DNA of 64,000 bases from Rubrivivax sp. (GCA_027489455.1 JAIXZR010000294.1:1-64000), one strand, 5' to 3'. Shown: positions 1-9,046, counted from the first letter of the stretch. Notes: generated by a model not told the origin, from the letters alone. Numbers and translations are program-made.

Positions 1-210
1 AACGTGTTCTAGGCTGCATGGTAGCAGCCAGATACAAAACTGATTGTCGTCAGCGACCGGTGCTTCGGCGACATTCCCATCTTTGCATTCATGCCGAAAG
101 GATAGGGCCTTCCGGGGTTCTCCGTAAGGGAAAGTCTGGGGAGCCTACGAAGCGTGGGATTGGCGGTTTGGCTATTGCGTGACGTGAGCCTGCAGACATG
201 TTTTTTGTGA

Positions 211-340
211 GGCCTAACGTTCGAGGTAACCTGCCCGCGTAGGCAGGCTTCGTAAGCCCGGTCTGTGATGATGCCCATGTGCCACAGACCGGGCTTACAA
301 AGCCTGCCGTAGCGGGTCAGGTTGACCGAGGGGTTAGGCC
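211..340 (-). other. attC recombination site
   Basis: ggcctaacgttcgaggtaacctgcccgc...gcgggtcaggttgaccgaggggttaggcc; long inverted repeat including aagcccggtctgtg/cacagaccgggctt. Confidence 0.9.
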
Positions 341-348
341 GCACTGCG

Positions 349-591
349 CTACCCGCAAACACACTTTGCCCTTGTTTCGTAGTTGCGCCAACCTTCGGGC
401 GCGTTTGGAATGCGGCGCTCGCCCTTGACTGCCCAGGGTAGCGGGTGGCACTTGGCCTTGCAAGCTTGTTCTTCGGTGATTGAAGGCGGCTGATTCAAGG
501 CTAGCCACGTTGCCAGAGCAGACAGTAGGAGTAGTGCAGCACCAAAGATCCAACTCTTCTTGTTGCTGGTTCGTGTCCGCATTGGTGCCAT
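349..591 (-). CDS. Cassette-encoded small protein (80 aa), N-terminal hydrophobic segment, Cys-rich C-terminus
   Basis: MAPMRTRTSNKKSWIFGAALLLLSALATWLALNQPPSITEEQACKAKCHPLPWAVKGERRIPNAPEGWRNYETRAKCVCG; start overlaps the stop of the upstream ORF (TGATG). Confidence 0.65.
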   Translation of the reverse strand: MAPMRTRTSNKKSWIFGAALLLLSALATWLALNQPPSITEEQACKAKCHPLPWAVKGERRIPNAPEGWRNYETRAKCVCG

Positions 592-797
592 CACTTCTTC
601 CTCATCTCCTGCCAATAGAAGGCAATGAAGATGGCGACGAAAGCGATGGCTGCTGTTGGTGCACGGACTGCTGAAGATTCCAACGCGTGCCAGGCCAGGA
701 AGGCGCCGCCGAACCCTGCGGCCAGGCCGAGCCAGCCCCAGACTGAGGTGCCGATGACCAACAGGGTATTCAGCAGCGTTTCGAGCACTGAAAGCAT
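591..797 (-). CDS. Cassette-encoded small membrane protein (68 aa)
   Basis: MLSVLETLLNTLLVIGTSVWGWLGLAAGFGGAFLAWHALESSAVRAPTAAIAFVAIFIAFYWQEMRKK; two predicted TM segments; lies just inside the attC at 806-940. Confidence 0.7.
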   Translation of the reverse strand: MLSVLETLLNTLLVIGTSVWGWLGLAAGFGGAFLAWHALESSAVRAPTAAIAFVAIFIAFYWQEMRKK

Positions 798-805
798 GTT
801 CTGTG

Positions 806-940
806 CGGCCTAACGTTCGAGTTAAGCGGGTGACAACGGCAGGACGCCAGGCCCGGGCCGGTGAAAATGTACCGCGGACCACCGGCCCGGGCCTGGTGGC
901 CTGCCGTTGGCGCTCCGCTTGAACGAGGGGTTAGGCCGCA
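806..940 (-). other. attC recombination site
   Basis: gcggcctaacgttcgagttaagcgg...ccgcttgaacgaggggttaggccgc with a long GC-rich inverted repeat (caggcccgggccggtg/caccggcccgggcctg). Confidence 0.9.
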
Positions 941-964
941 CCTCGCGCTGACACATGCGCTGAT

Positions 965-1393
965 TTAGATGTCTTGCAAGCTGCGCCAAGCGGCGAGTTG
1001 CTTTTCTAGCGTGTGCAACTTCATTTCGTGGTCTTCCGGCCATCCCGAAAACGCCTTCAGCTTTAGCTTGTCAAATATATTAGCAGGGACATCAGGCGCT
1101 TTGAAATTGAAGAAGGTCCTACCTGCCTCGAGCTGCTTCTTGAAAGTGTGTAACTCCATCTCGTAGTCATCAGGCCAGCTCGTCGATGCGAAATTCAAGA
1201 TTGGGCCAATGAACTCGTCCGCGCTGAACCGGGTTCGGAAGTGTTCAATTTCCAAAAAGGCCACGATCTGTTTTTGGATAGTGTGCTTCTGCATTTCAAA
1301 GTCGTCGGGCCAATCCGCGGCTGCCTTTGATCGGACGCGGGCTTTGACGTCGTCTGGGACTTCTGACATGGATGCTTTTTTCTCCGAGAACAT
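965..1393 (-). CDS. Cassette-encoded hypothetical protein with three copies of a WP(D/E)D(F/Y/H)EM..HT..KQ motif
   Basis: ORF between two attC sites; DWPDDFEMQKHTIQKQIVAF / SWPDDYEMELHTFKKQLEAG / GWPEDHEMKLHTLEKQLAAW. Confidence 0.75.
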   Translation of the reverse strand: MFSEKKASMSEVPDDVKARVRSKAAADWPDDFEMQKHTIQKQIVAFLEIEHFRTRFSADEFIGPILNFASTSWPDDYEMELHTFKKQLEAGRTFFNFKAPDVPANIFDKLKLKAFSGWPEDHEMKLHTLEKQLAAWRSLQDI

Positions 1394-1409
1394 GATGGTC
1401 GGATTGTGA

Positions 1410-1540
1410 GGCCTAACGTTCGAGCTAAGCTGCACGCGGAGGCATGTGTTGCAAGCCCGGTGTGTGACGCTGGTGGAACTGGCACACACCGGGCTTGCAA
1501 CGCATGCCGTAGCGTGTCAGCTTGAGCGAGGGGTTAGGCT
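1410..1540 (-). other. attC recombination site
   Basis: gcctaacgttcgagctaagctgcacgc...gcgtgtcagcttgagcgaggggttaggct; inner arms aagcccggtgtgtg/cacacaccgggctt. Confidence 0.92.
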
Positions 1541-2010
1541 TCACTGTGGTGGAGGTAGTACCAAATTCTGCCATCGGGTTGCCGTTCTCTGGTTACCTTG
1601 AAAGTGCTCGCGATCGCCGGGTAGACCGAAGGTGACTTGGAAAGTCTGAAGTCACCGTTCGATCTCTCATGGTACTCACTATGGACGACCTGCGGTCCAT
1701 GCTTGAAAACGAAGAAGAACTGTCCCTCATCGATTGCCTCAGGGGTGTTCCGCAAGCACGCTTCGTTGGACAATTGAAGTGCGATGCAGACCTCTTTGCG
1801 GTCGGTGTAGGGGGGCAGAAGAATGACTTCTGTCCAGTGAAATGCAGTCATTCCGGACAGCCGGATTTCTTCCGCTCCGCCCAGAAGGTGATGCTTTATC
1901 TCCTGGCTAACGTTTCCAGCACTCGGAGGTGTGAGCGCCCAGATTGCGCCAATCAGCAGAGAGCCGGAAAGTGCAGAGAGCGCAAGCAAAGCCTTCGGGA
2001 GGAAGCTCAT
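1534..2010 (-). CDS. Cassette-encoded hypothetical membrane-anchored/secreted protein
   Basis: MSFLPKALLALSALSGSLLIGAIWALTPPSAGNVSQEIKHHLLGG...; N-terminal hydrophobic segment; bounded by attC sites. Confidence 0.7.
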   Translation of the reverse strand: MSFLPKALLALSALSGSLLIGAIWALTPPSAGNVSQEIKHHLLGGAEEIRLSGMTAFHWTEVILLPPYTDRKEVCIALQLSNEACLRNTPEAIDEGQFFFVFKHGPQVVHSEYHERSNGDFRLSKSPSVYPAIASTFKVTRERQPDGRIWYYLHHSEA

Positions 2011-2026
2011 GGGCAATAGTCTTGTG

Positions 2027-2155
2027 AAGTCTAACGTTTGAGCTAACCGGCCCGCGGAGGCGGGCGGCAGGGGCTGCGTGGGGCAGCATAACCGAGCGCA
2101 CCATGCAGCCCCTGACGGCTGCCGTAGCGGGTCCGGTTGAGCGAAGGGTTAGGCT
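2027..2155 (-). other. attC recombination site
   Basis: aagtctaacgtttgagctaaccggcccgc...gcgggtccggttgagcgaagggttaggctgc. Confidence 0.88.
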
Positions 2156-2410
2156 GCGCCGTGCAGCGCTTCCAAGCGAATGGGATACGTTGAATGCGGC
2201 GCTCCTGCGCCGCCAGACGCTGCTGGAGCGAACTCTTGGCGAGCGGACTCCGCTGAATGACGACCGCCTTCGGGCGGGCGGCTGACAGCGCTTGAGCTGC
2301 CGCCCGGGAACTGAAGCAGTGCCGAAGGGCTATAGACAACACGGGAACTACCGAGGCGAGCCCCCTGGGGCGAGCCGTGTGGATGAACGCATTGGATGTC
2401 CTTACACGCA

Positions 2411-2426
2411 GCCTAACGTGTTCTAG
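2411..2426 (-). other. Array-terminal recombination half-site (attI-like or degenerate attC end)
   Basis: gcctaacgtgttctag (minus: CTAGAACACGTTAGGC) at the upstream end of the first cassette, no paired R'' half. Confidence 0.5.
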
Positions 2427-2492
2427 CCACCCAACTCACGTTACCACCCGCATGACTTTGTTCCCGTCAATGAAAACATGTTCCTAGATCCC

Positions 2493-2876
2493 TCAAGGTT
2501 TGGGGCCCACGATGCGCTGACGCAGCCCCAGTCGCAGCACTTCGCTGCGAGGTAGTTCCCATCGATAGGTTTTCGCGTCGTAGCGGGCACCTCGGGCCTT
2601 CACCTGTCGTCGCAGGTCAAGCTCATCGTGCCAGATCTTGAACTGAACCAGCGGGTCATGGCGCTTTTGGATGATGGCGCGCTCGACGATCAGTTCGACA
2701 GTCGTCAGTCGTTCAGTGCCATCCGGGTTTTCGCGGTAACGCACGCAAAGAAGATCTTCGCCGTAAGCGCGCGACAGCTTGATGGCGCCACGCTGGTGCG
2801 GCCTGATTTTCTTGGCGACGCGCCAGGGCTCTTGGCCTGTGGTCGGCTTTCGGATGTGGGCTATCGGCATGGACAA
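2493..2876 (-). CDS. Conserved-looking hypothetical protein (127 aa)
   Basis: MSMPIAHIRKPTTGQEPWRVAKKIRPHQRGAIKLSRAYGEDLLCVRYRENPDGTERLTTVELIVERAII...; coherent composition with charged residues. Confidence 0.65.
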   Translation of the reverse strand: MSMPIAHIRKPTTGQEPWRVAKKIRPHQRGAIKLSRAYGEDLLCVRYRENPDGTERLTTVELIVERAIIQKRHDPLVQFKIWHDELDLRRQVKARGARYDAKTYRWELPRSEVLRLGLRQRIVGPKP

Positions 2877-3426
2877 CTCCTCATGCAGGGATCACCGCTG
2901 CAACGCCTCGCGCCGCGGTGCGCAAGCCTTTCGGACCTGCATCATTCTCTGGCCCATCGCAAGGCTGAGGTGGATAGCTTGCCAGTGCGCCGCCGGGCCA
3001 GCGCTTGACCTCGCCGGATAGCGCCGCTCCGCTGAGCCCCATGCGATAGCTGTCCATGAATGGCACGAGGGGATGACGCCCGCTTCTGGGATCGCCGCAG
3101 GAGTGTGGTGGGGGGGGGAGGGGCCGCCGGGTGGGGTTGCGGCCAAGCCCGCGCATTTGGCAAGCTTGCGCATTTGGGATAGCCAGGCTGGTGGCGGATC
3201 TCAAGAATCTCTAGACTGTGTCCATTGATCCACGGGTCGATGCGGCCAGGCTTACCGATGTGCCGCTTTTGTTTGTTGAAGGTCTCCACGGCAAGGCTTC
3301 CGATGTGCAGCATGTTCCGGGCTAACGGGCTGATCATGGATGGCAGTCGATGCTGCTGTCGGCCTCGTTTGCTGGCGCTGTAGTGGCCGCCGTGATGGCC
3401 AGCCCCCGATCTGGAGACCTTTCGCG

Positions 3427-6021
3427 ATGATGGACTTCAACTCGCCCAGTTGGGGCACGCAGGCGACCGCGGGCGCCTCAAGGCGGCAGTGGGTTCTTGC
3501 AGCGCTGCTGCTGGCTCTGGCCACAGGCGCGCAGGCCCAGCGCGTGGTCCCGGCTGGCGCGCAGGCCGCGCCGGCGCCCGCCCCGGCAGAAACAGCCGAA
3601 GCCGTGTTGCGCAACGCAGATCGCCTCGGCAGTGGGCGCCTGTCTGCGTGGCGCCTGGGCGATCGGACCTTGCTGGCCATCCCCCTGGGGGCGATCGGCC
3701 AGCCTTTGCTCTGGTACGCCGAAGCGGTGTCGGTGCCTGCAGGGGCCGTTGCGCGGGATCTGAAGATCGCCGAGAAGCTCGTGCGCTTCGAGCGCTTGGG
3801 CGATGTCGTCTTCGTGCGGGATCTGGGGACGGCCATCAACCGCCGTGCCGGCGTGCCACAGTCGCCTGCCAAGCCGGATGTTCCGGGGGCTGCGCCGCGT
3901 GATGCCAAGCGCCAGCCGATCGAATATGCCCTGGGCAGCACCGAGACCGGGGCGTTGGCCGTGGCGCTGCCCGTGGTGGCCACGATGGCCGATGGCGCTC
4001 TGCTCGTCGACATCACGGCTGCGTTTTCGACCGACATTCCCGCCGCCACGGCGCGCACGTTCATCGCCGATTTCCTGCGCGTGATGCCCGCGGCCGTGGA
4101 CCCGACGAAGTCGTTCCTGGGCCGTGTGCGGGTGCGCGGCGATGTCCTCAACATCCGGTCGAACCTCAGCTTCCTGGTGGCCGATCCCGCTGCGCCTGCA
4201 GCCGGGCCGCAGCCGGTGTCGATGGTGGTGGGGCATTCCTTCATGTTCCTGCCCGATCAGCCCATGGCCGGCCGGCCAACGGATCCGCGGGTCGGCTACT
4301 TTCCGGTCAGCTTCAGCGAGTTCGAAGGCGCCGGCGGCAGCCTGCAGGCGCGGCGCGAATTCATCGCGCGCTTCAGGCTCGAGAAGAAGAATCCCCAGGC
4401 AGCCGTCAGCGACCCCGTCAAGCCCATCACGTTCTACATCGGCCGCGGCGTGCCCGACCGCTGGCGCCCCTACCTCAAGGCGGGTGTGCTGCAATGGCTG
4501 CCGGCTTTCGAGGCCGCGGGCTTCTCCAACGCGCTGCGCGTGCTGGACGCGCCCACACCGGAGCAGGATCCTGACTGGTTCGACGAAGACGTCAGCATCA
4601 ACATCATCCGCTGGCTGCCGCAGGAATTCGTCAACGCGATGGGCCCGCACGTGTCCGACCCGCGGTCGGGCGAAACGCTGTCCGCCCACATCCACCTGTG
4701 GCCCAGCGTCACGGGCTACTTCGGGCAGTACTACTGGGCCTTGTTTGGCGGCTCCGGTGTCGACCCCGCCGCGGCCCGCCTGCCGCTGCCGGAAGCGCGC
4801 ACGGGCGAGCTGCTCAGCTACATCCTGGCGCACGAGGTGGGCCACACGCTGGGCCTGATGCACAACCAGATCGCGTCCACCGCCCATGGCGTGGCGCAGA
4901 TGCGCAGGCCCGATTTCGCCAATCGCTTCGGGCCCAACACCTCCATCATGGCCTACGGACGCTTCAACCAGGTGGCGCAGCCAGGCGATGGCGTACAGCA
5001 GTTCTGGAGTGTGATCGGCCCCTACGACATCGCAGCCATCCGCTACGGTTACGGTGTGTTCGGGACCGATGCCGCCAGTGAGGCGCGCGAACTCGCCGCT
5101 TTCGCCGCCAGCTTCTCCACCGATCGCCGGCTCTTCTTCGGTAGCGAGGAAGGTGCAGAAGCCGCGGTGCGTTTCCGGCGTGATCCGCGCGTGGAAACCG
5201 AAAACACCGGCGCAGAGCGTGTCGAGGCCACGCGGCTGGGGGTGGCCAATCTGCAGCGGTCCCTGCGTGCGCTGGGCCCGGCCACGGCGGGCAACCGGCC
5301 GCTTTACGCGTCGACGTACGAAGTGATCCTCAGCCGGCATCTGGTCTTCCTGAAGTCGGTCAACCGTCTGGTGGGTGGCGTCATGCCCAACCTCGGGGCA
5401 GACGGCGGTCCGGCGGCCCGGCTGGTGCCAGCCGCAGAGCAGCGCGCCGCCGTGCGCTACCTGCTGGGCGAAGGCGCGTCGTCGCTCGAGCCCTATGCCG
5501 AGACCGCCGTCACCGATCCGCTGGCCGGCTATGGCGGCGGCAAGCTGATCGACAAGCTGCAGGCCGAGCTGGTGTCCGACCTGATGACCGGCGAGACGAT
5601 GGCGGCCCTGGACAGCCAGACGCGCCGCGATCCGCAGGCCTATTCAGCCCTGGACCTAGCGCGCGACCTCGACACCCTGGTCTGGGGCAGCTTGGGCGAT
5701 GCGCCCGCGACCCGGCGCGCCCTGCAGCGCGGCTGGCTTGCCGGTGCGCGTGGCTTGCTGGAAGCCTGGGCCAAGAATGGCACCGGCGAAGCGGCCGAGG
5801 CGGCGAAGCTGCAGGCCATCGGCGCACCGGCCGGTGCCGCGCTCACTCTGGTGGAAACCGGTGACGACACGCTGTTCGTCGCGCGGCTGCGCGAAGACAT
5901 GCCGCGACTGCTGCAGCGCCTGGACACGGCTGCAGCCGCCGCTGCCGATCCAGGCACGCGCCTGCATCTGCGCGAGATGTCGGCCCAGGTGGCGCGTCTG
6001 GTGAAGATCGCAACGCCTTGA
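3427..6021 (+). CDS. Secreted zinc-dependent metalloprotease (metzincin-like; DUF5117/DUF4953-type architecture)
   Basis: Signal-like N-terminus; zinc motif HEVGHTLGLMHN (HExxHxxGxxH) and downstream SIMAYGRF Met-turn-like segment. Confidence 0.88.
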   Translation: MMDFNSPSWGTQATAGASRRQWVLAALLLALATGAQAQRVVPAGAQAAPAPAPAETAEAVLRNADRLGSGRLSAWRLGDRTLLAIPLGAIGQPLLWYAEAVSVPAGAVARDLKIAEKLVRFERLGDVVFVRDLGTAINRRAGVPQSPAKPDVPGAAPRDAKRQPIEYALGSTETGALAVALPVVATMADGALLVDITAAFSTDIPAATARTFIADFLRVMPAAVDPTKSFLGRVRVRGDVLNIRSNLSFLVADPAAPAAGPQPVSMVVGHSFMFLPDQPMAGRPTDPRVGYFPVSFSEFEGAGGSLQARREFIARFRLEKKNPQAAVSDPVKPITFYIGRGVPDRWRPYLKAGVLQWLPAFEAAGFSNALRVLDAPTPEQDPDWFDEDVSINIIRWLPQEFVNAMGPHVSDPRSGETLSAHIHLWPSVTGYFGQYYWALFGGSGVDPAAARLPLPEARTGELLSYILAHEVGHTLGLMHNQIASTAHGVAQMRRPDFANRFGPNTSIMAYGRFNQVAQPGDGVQQFWSVIGPYDIAAIRYGYGVFGTDAASEARELAAFAASFSTDRRLFFGSEEGAEAAVRFRRDPRVETENTGAERVEATRLGVANLQRSLRALGPATAGNRPLYASTYEVILSRHLVFLKSVNRLVGGVMPNLGADGGPAARLVPAAEQRAAVRYLLGEGASSLEPYAETAVTDPLAGYGGGKLIDKLQAELVSDLMTGETMAALDSQTRRDPQAYSALDLARDLDTLVWGSLGDAPATRRALQRGWLAGARGLLEAWAKNGTGEAAEAAKLQAIGAPAGAALTLVETGDDTLFVARLREDMPRLLQRLDTAAAAAADPGTRLHLREMSAQVARLVKIATP

Positions 6022-6096
6022 CGCCCAGATGTCCTGACGCCCTGACGCCCTGACGCCCTGATACCCGGTGCCCCCCCTTGCCACGAAGGAGCCCTC

Positions 6097-6906
6097 ATGA
6101 AGTCATCCGCCACCGTCACTGCCACTGCCAGCAAGCGCCGCATCCGCACCAGGGCTGGCATCAGCACCCTGGTTTGCTCGGCACTGCTGGCGTCGACCTG
6201 GCCGGCCCAGGCGGCCGGCGCCGATGACCTGCGGGACGTCGTCGGCCTGAAGGGCCGCGACGGCGAACCCACGCTGGAACGTCGCGGCTACACCCACATC
6301 GACACCGCCAAATCCAGCACCGCGGCCTACAGCTACTGGTGGAACAACGCCGACAAGGCCTGCATCCGCGTCACCACGCGGGACGGCCGGTACGCCGAGA
6401 TCATCAACACCGATGCCAGCGATTGCGGCCAGACGCGCAAGGAAACCGGCATGAGCGATGGCGCGAAGGTGGCGATCGCCGCTGCTGCCATCCTGGGCGT
6501 CGCAGCGCTGGCCCACAAGTCGCACCATCGGGGCGATCGACAGTTCGACGAACGGCAGACCGCCGACTTCGAGCGCGGCTACCGTGACGGGCTGTATCAC
6601 AACTCGTACCACAACTACAGCAACAGCAGCGAATACAACGACGGCTACAGCCAGGGCTCGGACGAGCGCCGACAACAGTCCGGCTACCGCTACGGCAACC
6701 GCAACCCGGATTACGGCCCGGGCTGGTCCCTGTGTGCCAGCGAAGGCGGGTTCTGCAACTTCCGGGGTGCGGGCCAGGTGCGCTTTGGCATCGATGGCCG
6801 CTTTGTCACGCGCCGCGCCTTCAACGGCATCGCCTGCGACGAGAACGCCTTCGGTGACGATCCCGCCTACGGCAAGCGCAAACAGTGCTTCCTGCGGCAG
6901 GATTGA
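6097..6906 (+). CDS. Hypothetical secreted protein
   Basis: N-terminal signal peptide (ALLASTWPAQAAGA), RBS-like aaggag upstream, central hydrophobic segment then Tyr/Asn/Ser-rich region. Confidence 0.7.
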   Translation: MKSSATVTATASKRRIRTRAGISTLVCSALLASTWPAQAAGADDLRDVVGLKGRDGEPTLERRGYTHIDTAKSSTAAYSYWWNNADKACIRVTTRDGRYAEIINTDASDCGQTRKETGMSDGAKVAIAAAAILGVAALAHKSHHRGDRQFDERQTADFERGYRDGLYHNSYHNYSNSSEYNDGYSQGSDERRQQSGYRYGNRNPDYGPGWSLCASEGGFCNFRGAGQVRFGIDGRFVTRRAFNGIACDENAFGDDPAYGKRKQCFLRQD

Positions 6907-7006
6907 CGCCAGCCACGCCAGTGCCCGGCCTGCGCCCGCGCGGCCGATGGGGCAGGGCGCAGGCGCCGTGCTGGCTGCAGCGGCCCGCCCGGCAACGCTC
7001 TTGCCC

Positions 7007-8023
7007 ATGCATCTGCCCACACCCACCCTCCTGACGGCACGTCTGCGCCTGCGTCCTTTCGCGCAGGGCGACGCCGACGCCATCCACGCGCTGCAAAGCA
7101 ACGCCCGGGTGATGCGCTACTGGGACGCCCCACCGTGGACCGATCCCGCCCAGGCGCAAGCTTTCCTCGCGGCCTGCCTGCAGATGCAGGTAGAAGGCAG
7201 CGGCGCGCGGTTCGCCATCGAGACGCTCGCGGAAGGAGCGTTCATCGGATGGTGTGCCATGTTCCGCTGGAACCCCGTGCACGCCAGCCTGGGCATCGGT
7301 TACTGCCTGGATGAACCAGCCTGGGGTCATGGCTACACCACCGAGGCCGTACGTGCCATGCTGCACTGGGCGTTCAGCACATTGGCGCTGAACCGGGTCG
7401 AGGCCGAACTGGACACGCGCAACGCGGCTTCTGCACGGGTGCTGGAAAAGCTGGGCTTCGAGCGCGAAGGTCTGCGCCGGGAAGACTGTGTGGTCAACGG
7501 CGAAGTCTCCGACTCGTGGATCTACGGACTTCTGCGCCGCGACTGGCAGGCCCTGTCTTTGGCGCAGGGCCCTGCTGCCGCGCCTGTCGGCAGCGGCTGC
7601 GATGCCGGCGCATCACGGCGCCTCGCGCTCGTCAGCCTGGTCGTCCACCGGTACGACGATGCCATTGCGTTCTACCGGGATCGCCTCGGCTTCGATCTCG
7701 TCGAAGACACGCGGCTCAGTGAGCACAAGCGCTGGGTGGTGGTCAGGCCGCAGGGGGTCTCTTCGGCCGGCGTGCTGTTGGCACAGGCGGCGACGCCGGA
7801 ACAGGCATCGGTGGTTGGGCGCCAGACCGGAGGGCGGGTGTTCCTCTTCCTCGATACCGATGATCTGGATCGCGACTACCGTCTGTACCGCAGCAAAGGG
7901 GTGGTGTTCGTACGCGAGCCCTCGAACATGCCGTACGGCCGGGTCGCCGTCTTCAAGGACCTGTACGGCAATCTCTGGGATCTCATCCAGCCAGTGGCCA
8001 GTATCTCGTCAGTGAACAGGTAA
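7007..8023 (+). CDS. Fusion of GNAT N-acetyltransferase (RimJ/RimL-like) and glyoxalase/VOC domain
   Basis: N-half TLLTARLRLRPFAQGDADAIHAL...GYCLDEPAWGHGYTTEAVRAML...NRVEAELDTRNAASARVLEKLGFEREG; C-half ALVSLVVHRYDDAIAFYRDRLGFDLVED...VAVFKDLYGNLWDLIQ in one frame. Confidence 0.85.
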   Translation: MHLPTPTLLTARLRLRPFAQGDADAIHALQSNARVMRYWDAPPWTDPAQAQAFLAACLQMQVEGSGARFAIETLAEGAFIGWCAMFRWNPVHASLGIGYCLDEPAWGHGYTTEAVRAMLHWAFSTLALNRVEAELDTRNAASARVLEKLGFEREGLRREDCVVNGEVSDSWIYGLLRRDWQALSLAQGPAAAPVGSGCDAGASRRLALVSLVVHRYDDAIAFYRDRLGFDLVEDTRLSEHKRWVVVRPQGVSSAGVLLAQAATPEQASVVGRQTGGRVFLFLDTDDLDRDYRLYRSKGVVFVREPSNMPYGRVAVFKDLYGNLWDLIQPVASISSVNR

Positions 8024-8045
8024 GCCACCGCCCATCGATGCGGTC

Positions 8046-8975
8046 TCAGGGTGCGACCGCTCCAACCGTCACACCGGCGCTCTTCAGACGTGCCAGCAGT
8101 TGCGGCAGTTGCCGCCGTGCGCTGCGCTCGCCAGTGGCGCGGGCAGCCCGGAAGTAGCTGGGCAGCGGCGACGCAGCGAAGTCGAGTTCGGCGTGGATCA
8201 GGTAGTCGGCCAGTGCGGCCTCGGGTGCGATGCGGGCGCTGCGCCGGATCACGCGCTCGCGCTGCGCCGCGGATGCATCGGACGGTGCCATCTCGGGCCG
8301 TGGCGTCACGTCGACCGCGATCACGAACCGCGCCCCCGCCTGCCGTGCAGCGCGCACCGCCAGCGGCAGTGACTCGTCGCCGTCCTCGTACTCGATGCCT
8401 TCGATACCCACCGGCGACAGGATGCCCGGCACCGCGCTGGAGGCGCGCACCGCCACGCCGGCATTGCCGCTGCTGAAGAACACGGGCATCTTGTCGCTGC
8501 GCCGCGTGGCGCCCACCACCAGCCGCCGTGGCAGGTCTTCGATGGCCTTGTTGCCCAGCCGCGTGTTCACGTAGTCCTGCAGCCGCTGGCCGTGGATCCA
8601 GCCTCGGTCGGCAAAGGGCGAGAGGTCGAACAGTGTCAGCGGCCCGCCGTCCTGGGACAGCGCATCCAGCTCAGCAGCAGAGCGGCCGTCAGCCCAGAAC
8701 GCGCCGAGCAGCGAACCCACGCTGGTGCCGACCACGAGGTCGACCTCGATACCGGCTTCTTCCAGCACCCGCATCACGCCGATGTGGGCATAACCCCGCG
8801 GGCCTCCGCTGCTGAGCACCAGTGCCACGCGCGGTCGGGGCTCCATGGGTTGCACGGCCAGCTGGGCCACCGGGCTGTCCGGGCCAGTGTGATTGAAGGC
8901 GGTGCAGCCCGCCAGCAGGCTGGCCGCTACGGCCGCAGCCACCGTGCCAAAGCGCAGGTTGAGTCGATGTCGCAT
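8046..8975 (-). CDS. Patatin-like phospholipase lipoprotein
   Basis: Lipobox LLAGC; GGPRGYAHIGVMRVLEEAGIEVDLVVGTSVGSLLGAFWA (glycine-rich loop and GxSxG). Confidence 0.88.
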   Translation of the reverse strand: MRHRLNLRFGTVAAAVAASLLAGCTAFNHTGPDSPVAQLAVQPMEPRPRVALVLSSGGPRGYAHIGVMRVLEEAGIEVDLVVGTSVGSLLGAFWADGRSAAELDALSQDGGPLTLFDLSPFADRGWIHGQRLQDYVNTRLGNKAIEDLPRRLVVGATRRSDKMPVFFSSGNAGVAVRASSAVPGILSPVGIEGIEYEDGDESLPLAVRAARQAGARFVIAVDVTPRPEMAPSDASAAQRERVIRRSARIAPEAALADYLIHAELDFAASPLPSYFRAARATGERSARRQLPQLLARLKSAGVTVGAVAP

Positions 8976-9046
8976 GGGGCTTTGCTTCGCCATGGAAGAA
9001 CTGCTGCAGGGCTGTGCACGGATCATGGCGGTCACATCCGTTTGGG

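Larger units (their letters stand above)
1..2426 (-). mobile_element. Integron gene-cassette array (attC-bearing cassettes transcribed leftward); no intI gene visible in the window
   Basis: Four sites with GCCTAAC/GTTAGGC-type ends and imperfect inverted-repeat interiors, separated by small ORFs all on the minus strand. On the minus strand they read GCCTAACCCCTCGCTCAAGC...GCTTAGCTCGAACGTTAGGC, the canonical attC orientation downstream of each ORF. Confidence 0.9.

Noticed and set aside
9-362. 117-aa ORF and other ORFs containing VRPNPS(V/F/L)N.TRYG
   Set aside because: These residues are translations through attC sites, not real protein; only the segments outside attC were considered.
2881-3340. 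Possible pseudogene remnant (MLHIGSLAVETFNKQKRHIGKPGRIDPWINGHSLEILEIRH...) between hypothetical gene and metalloprotease
   Set aside because: Some coding-like character on the minus strand but no family I can name and no intact ORF; not strong enough to call.
3478-5340. 620-aa minus-strand ORF opposite the metalloprotease
   Set aside because: Antisense to a gene with clear catalytic motif; His/Arg/Gly-rich composition typical of GC-rich antisense frames.
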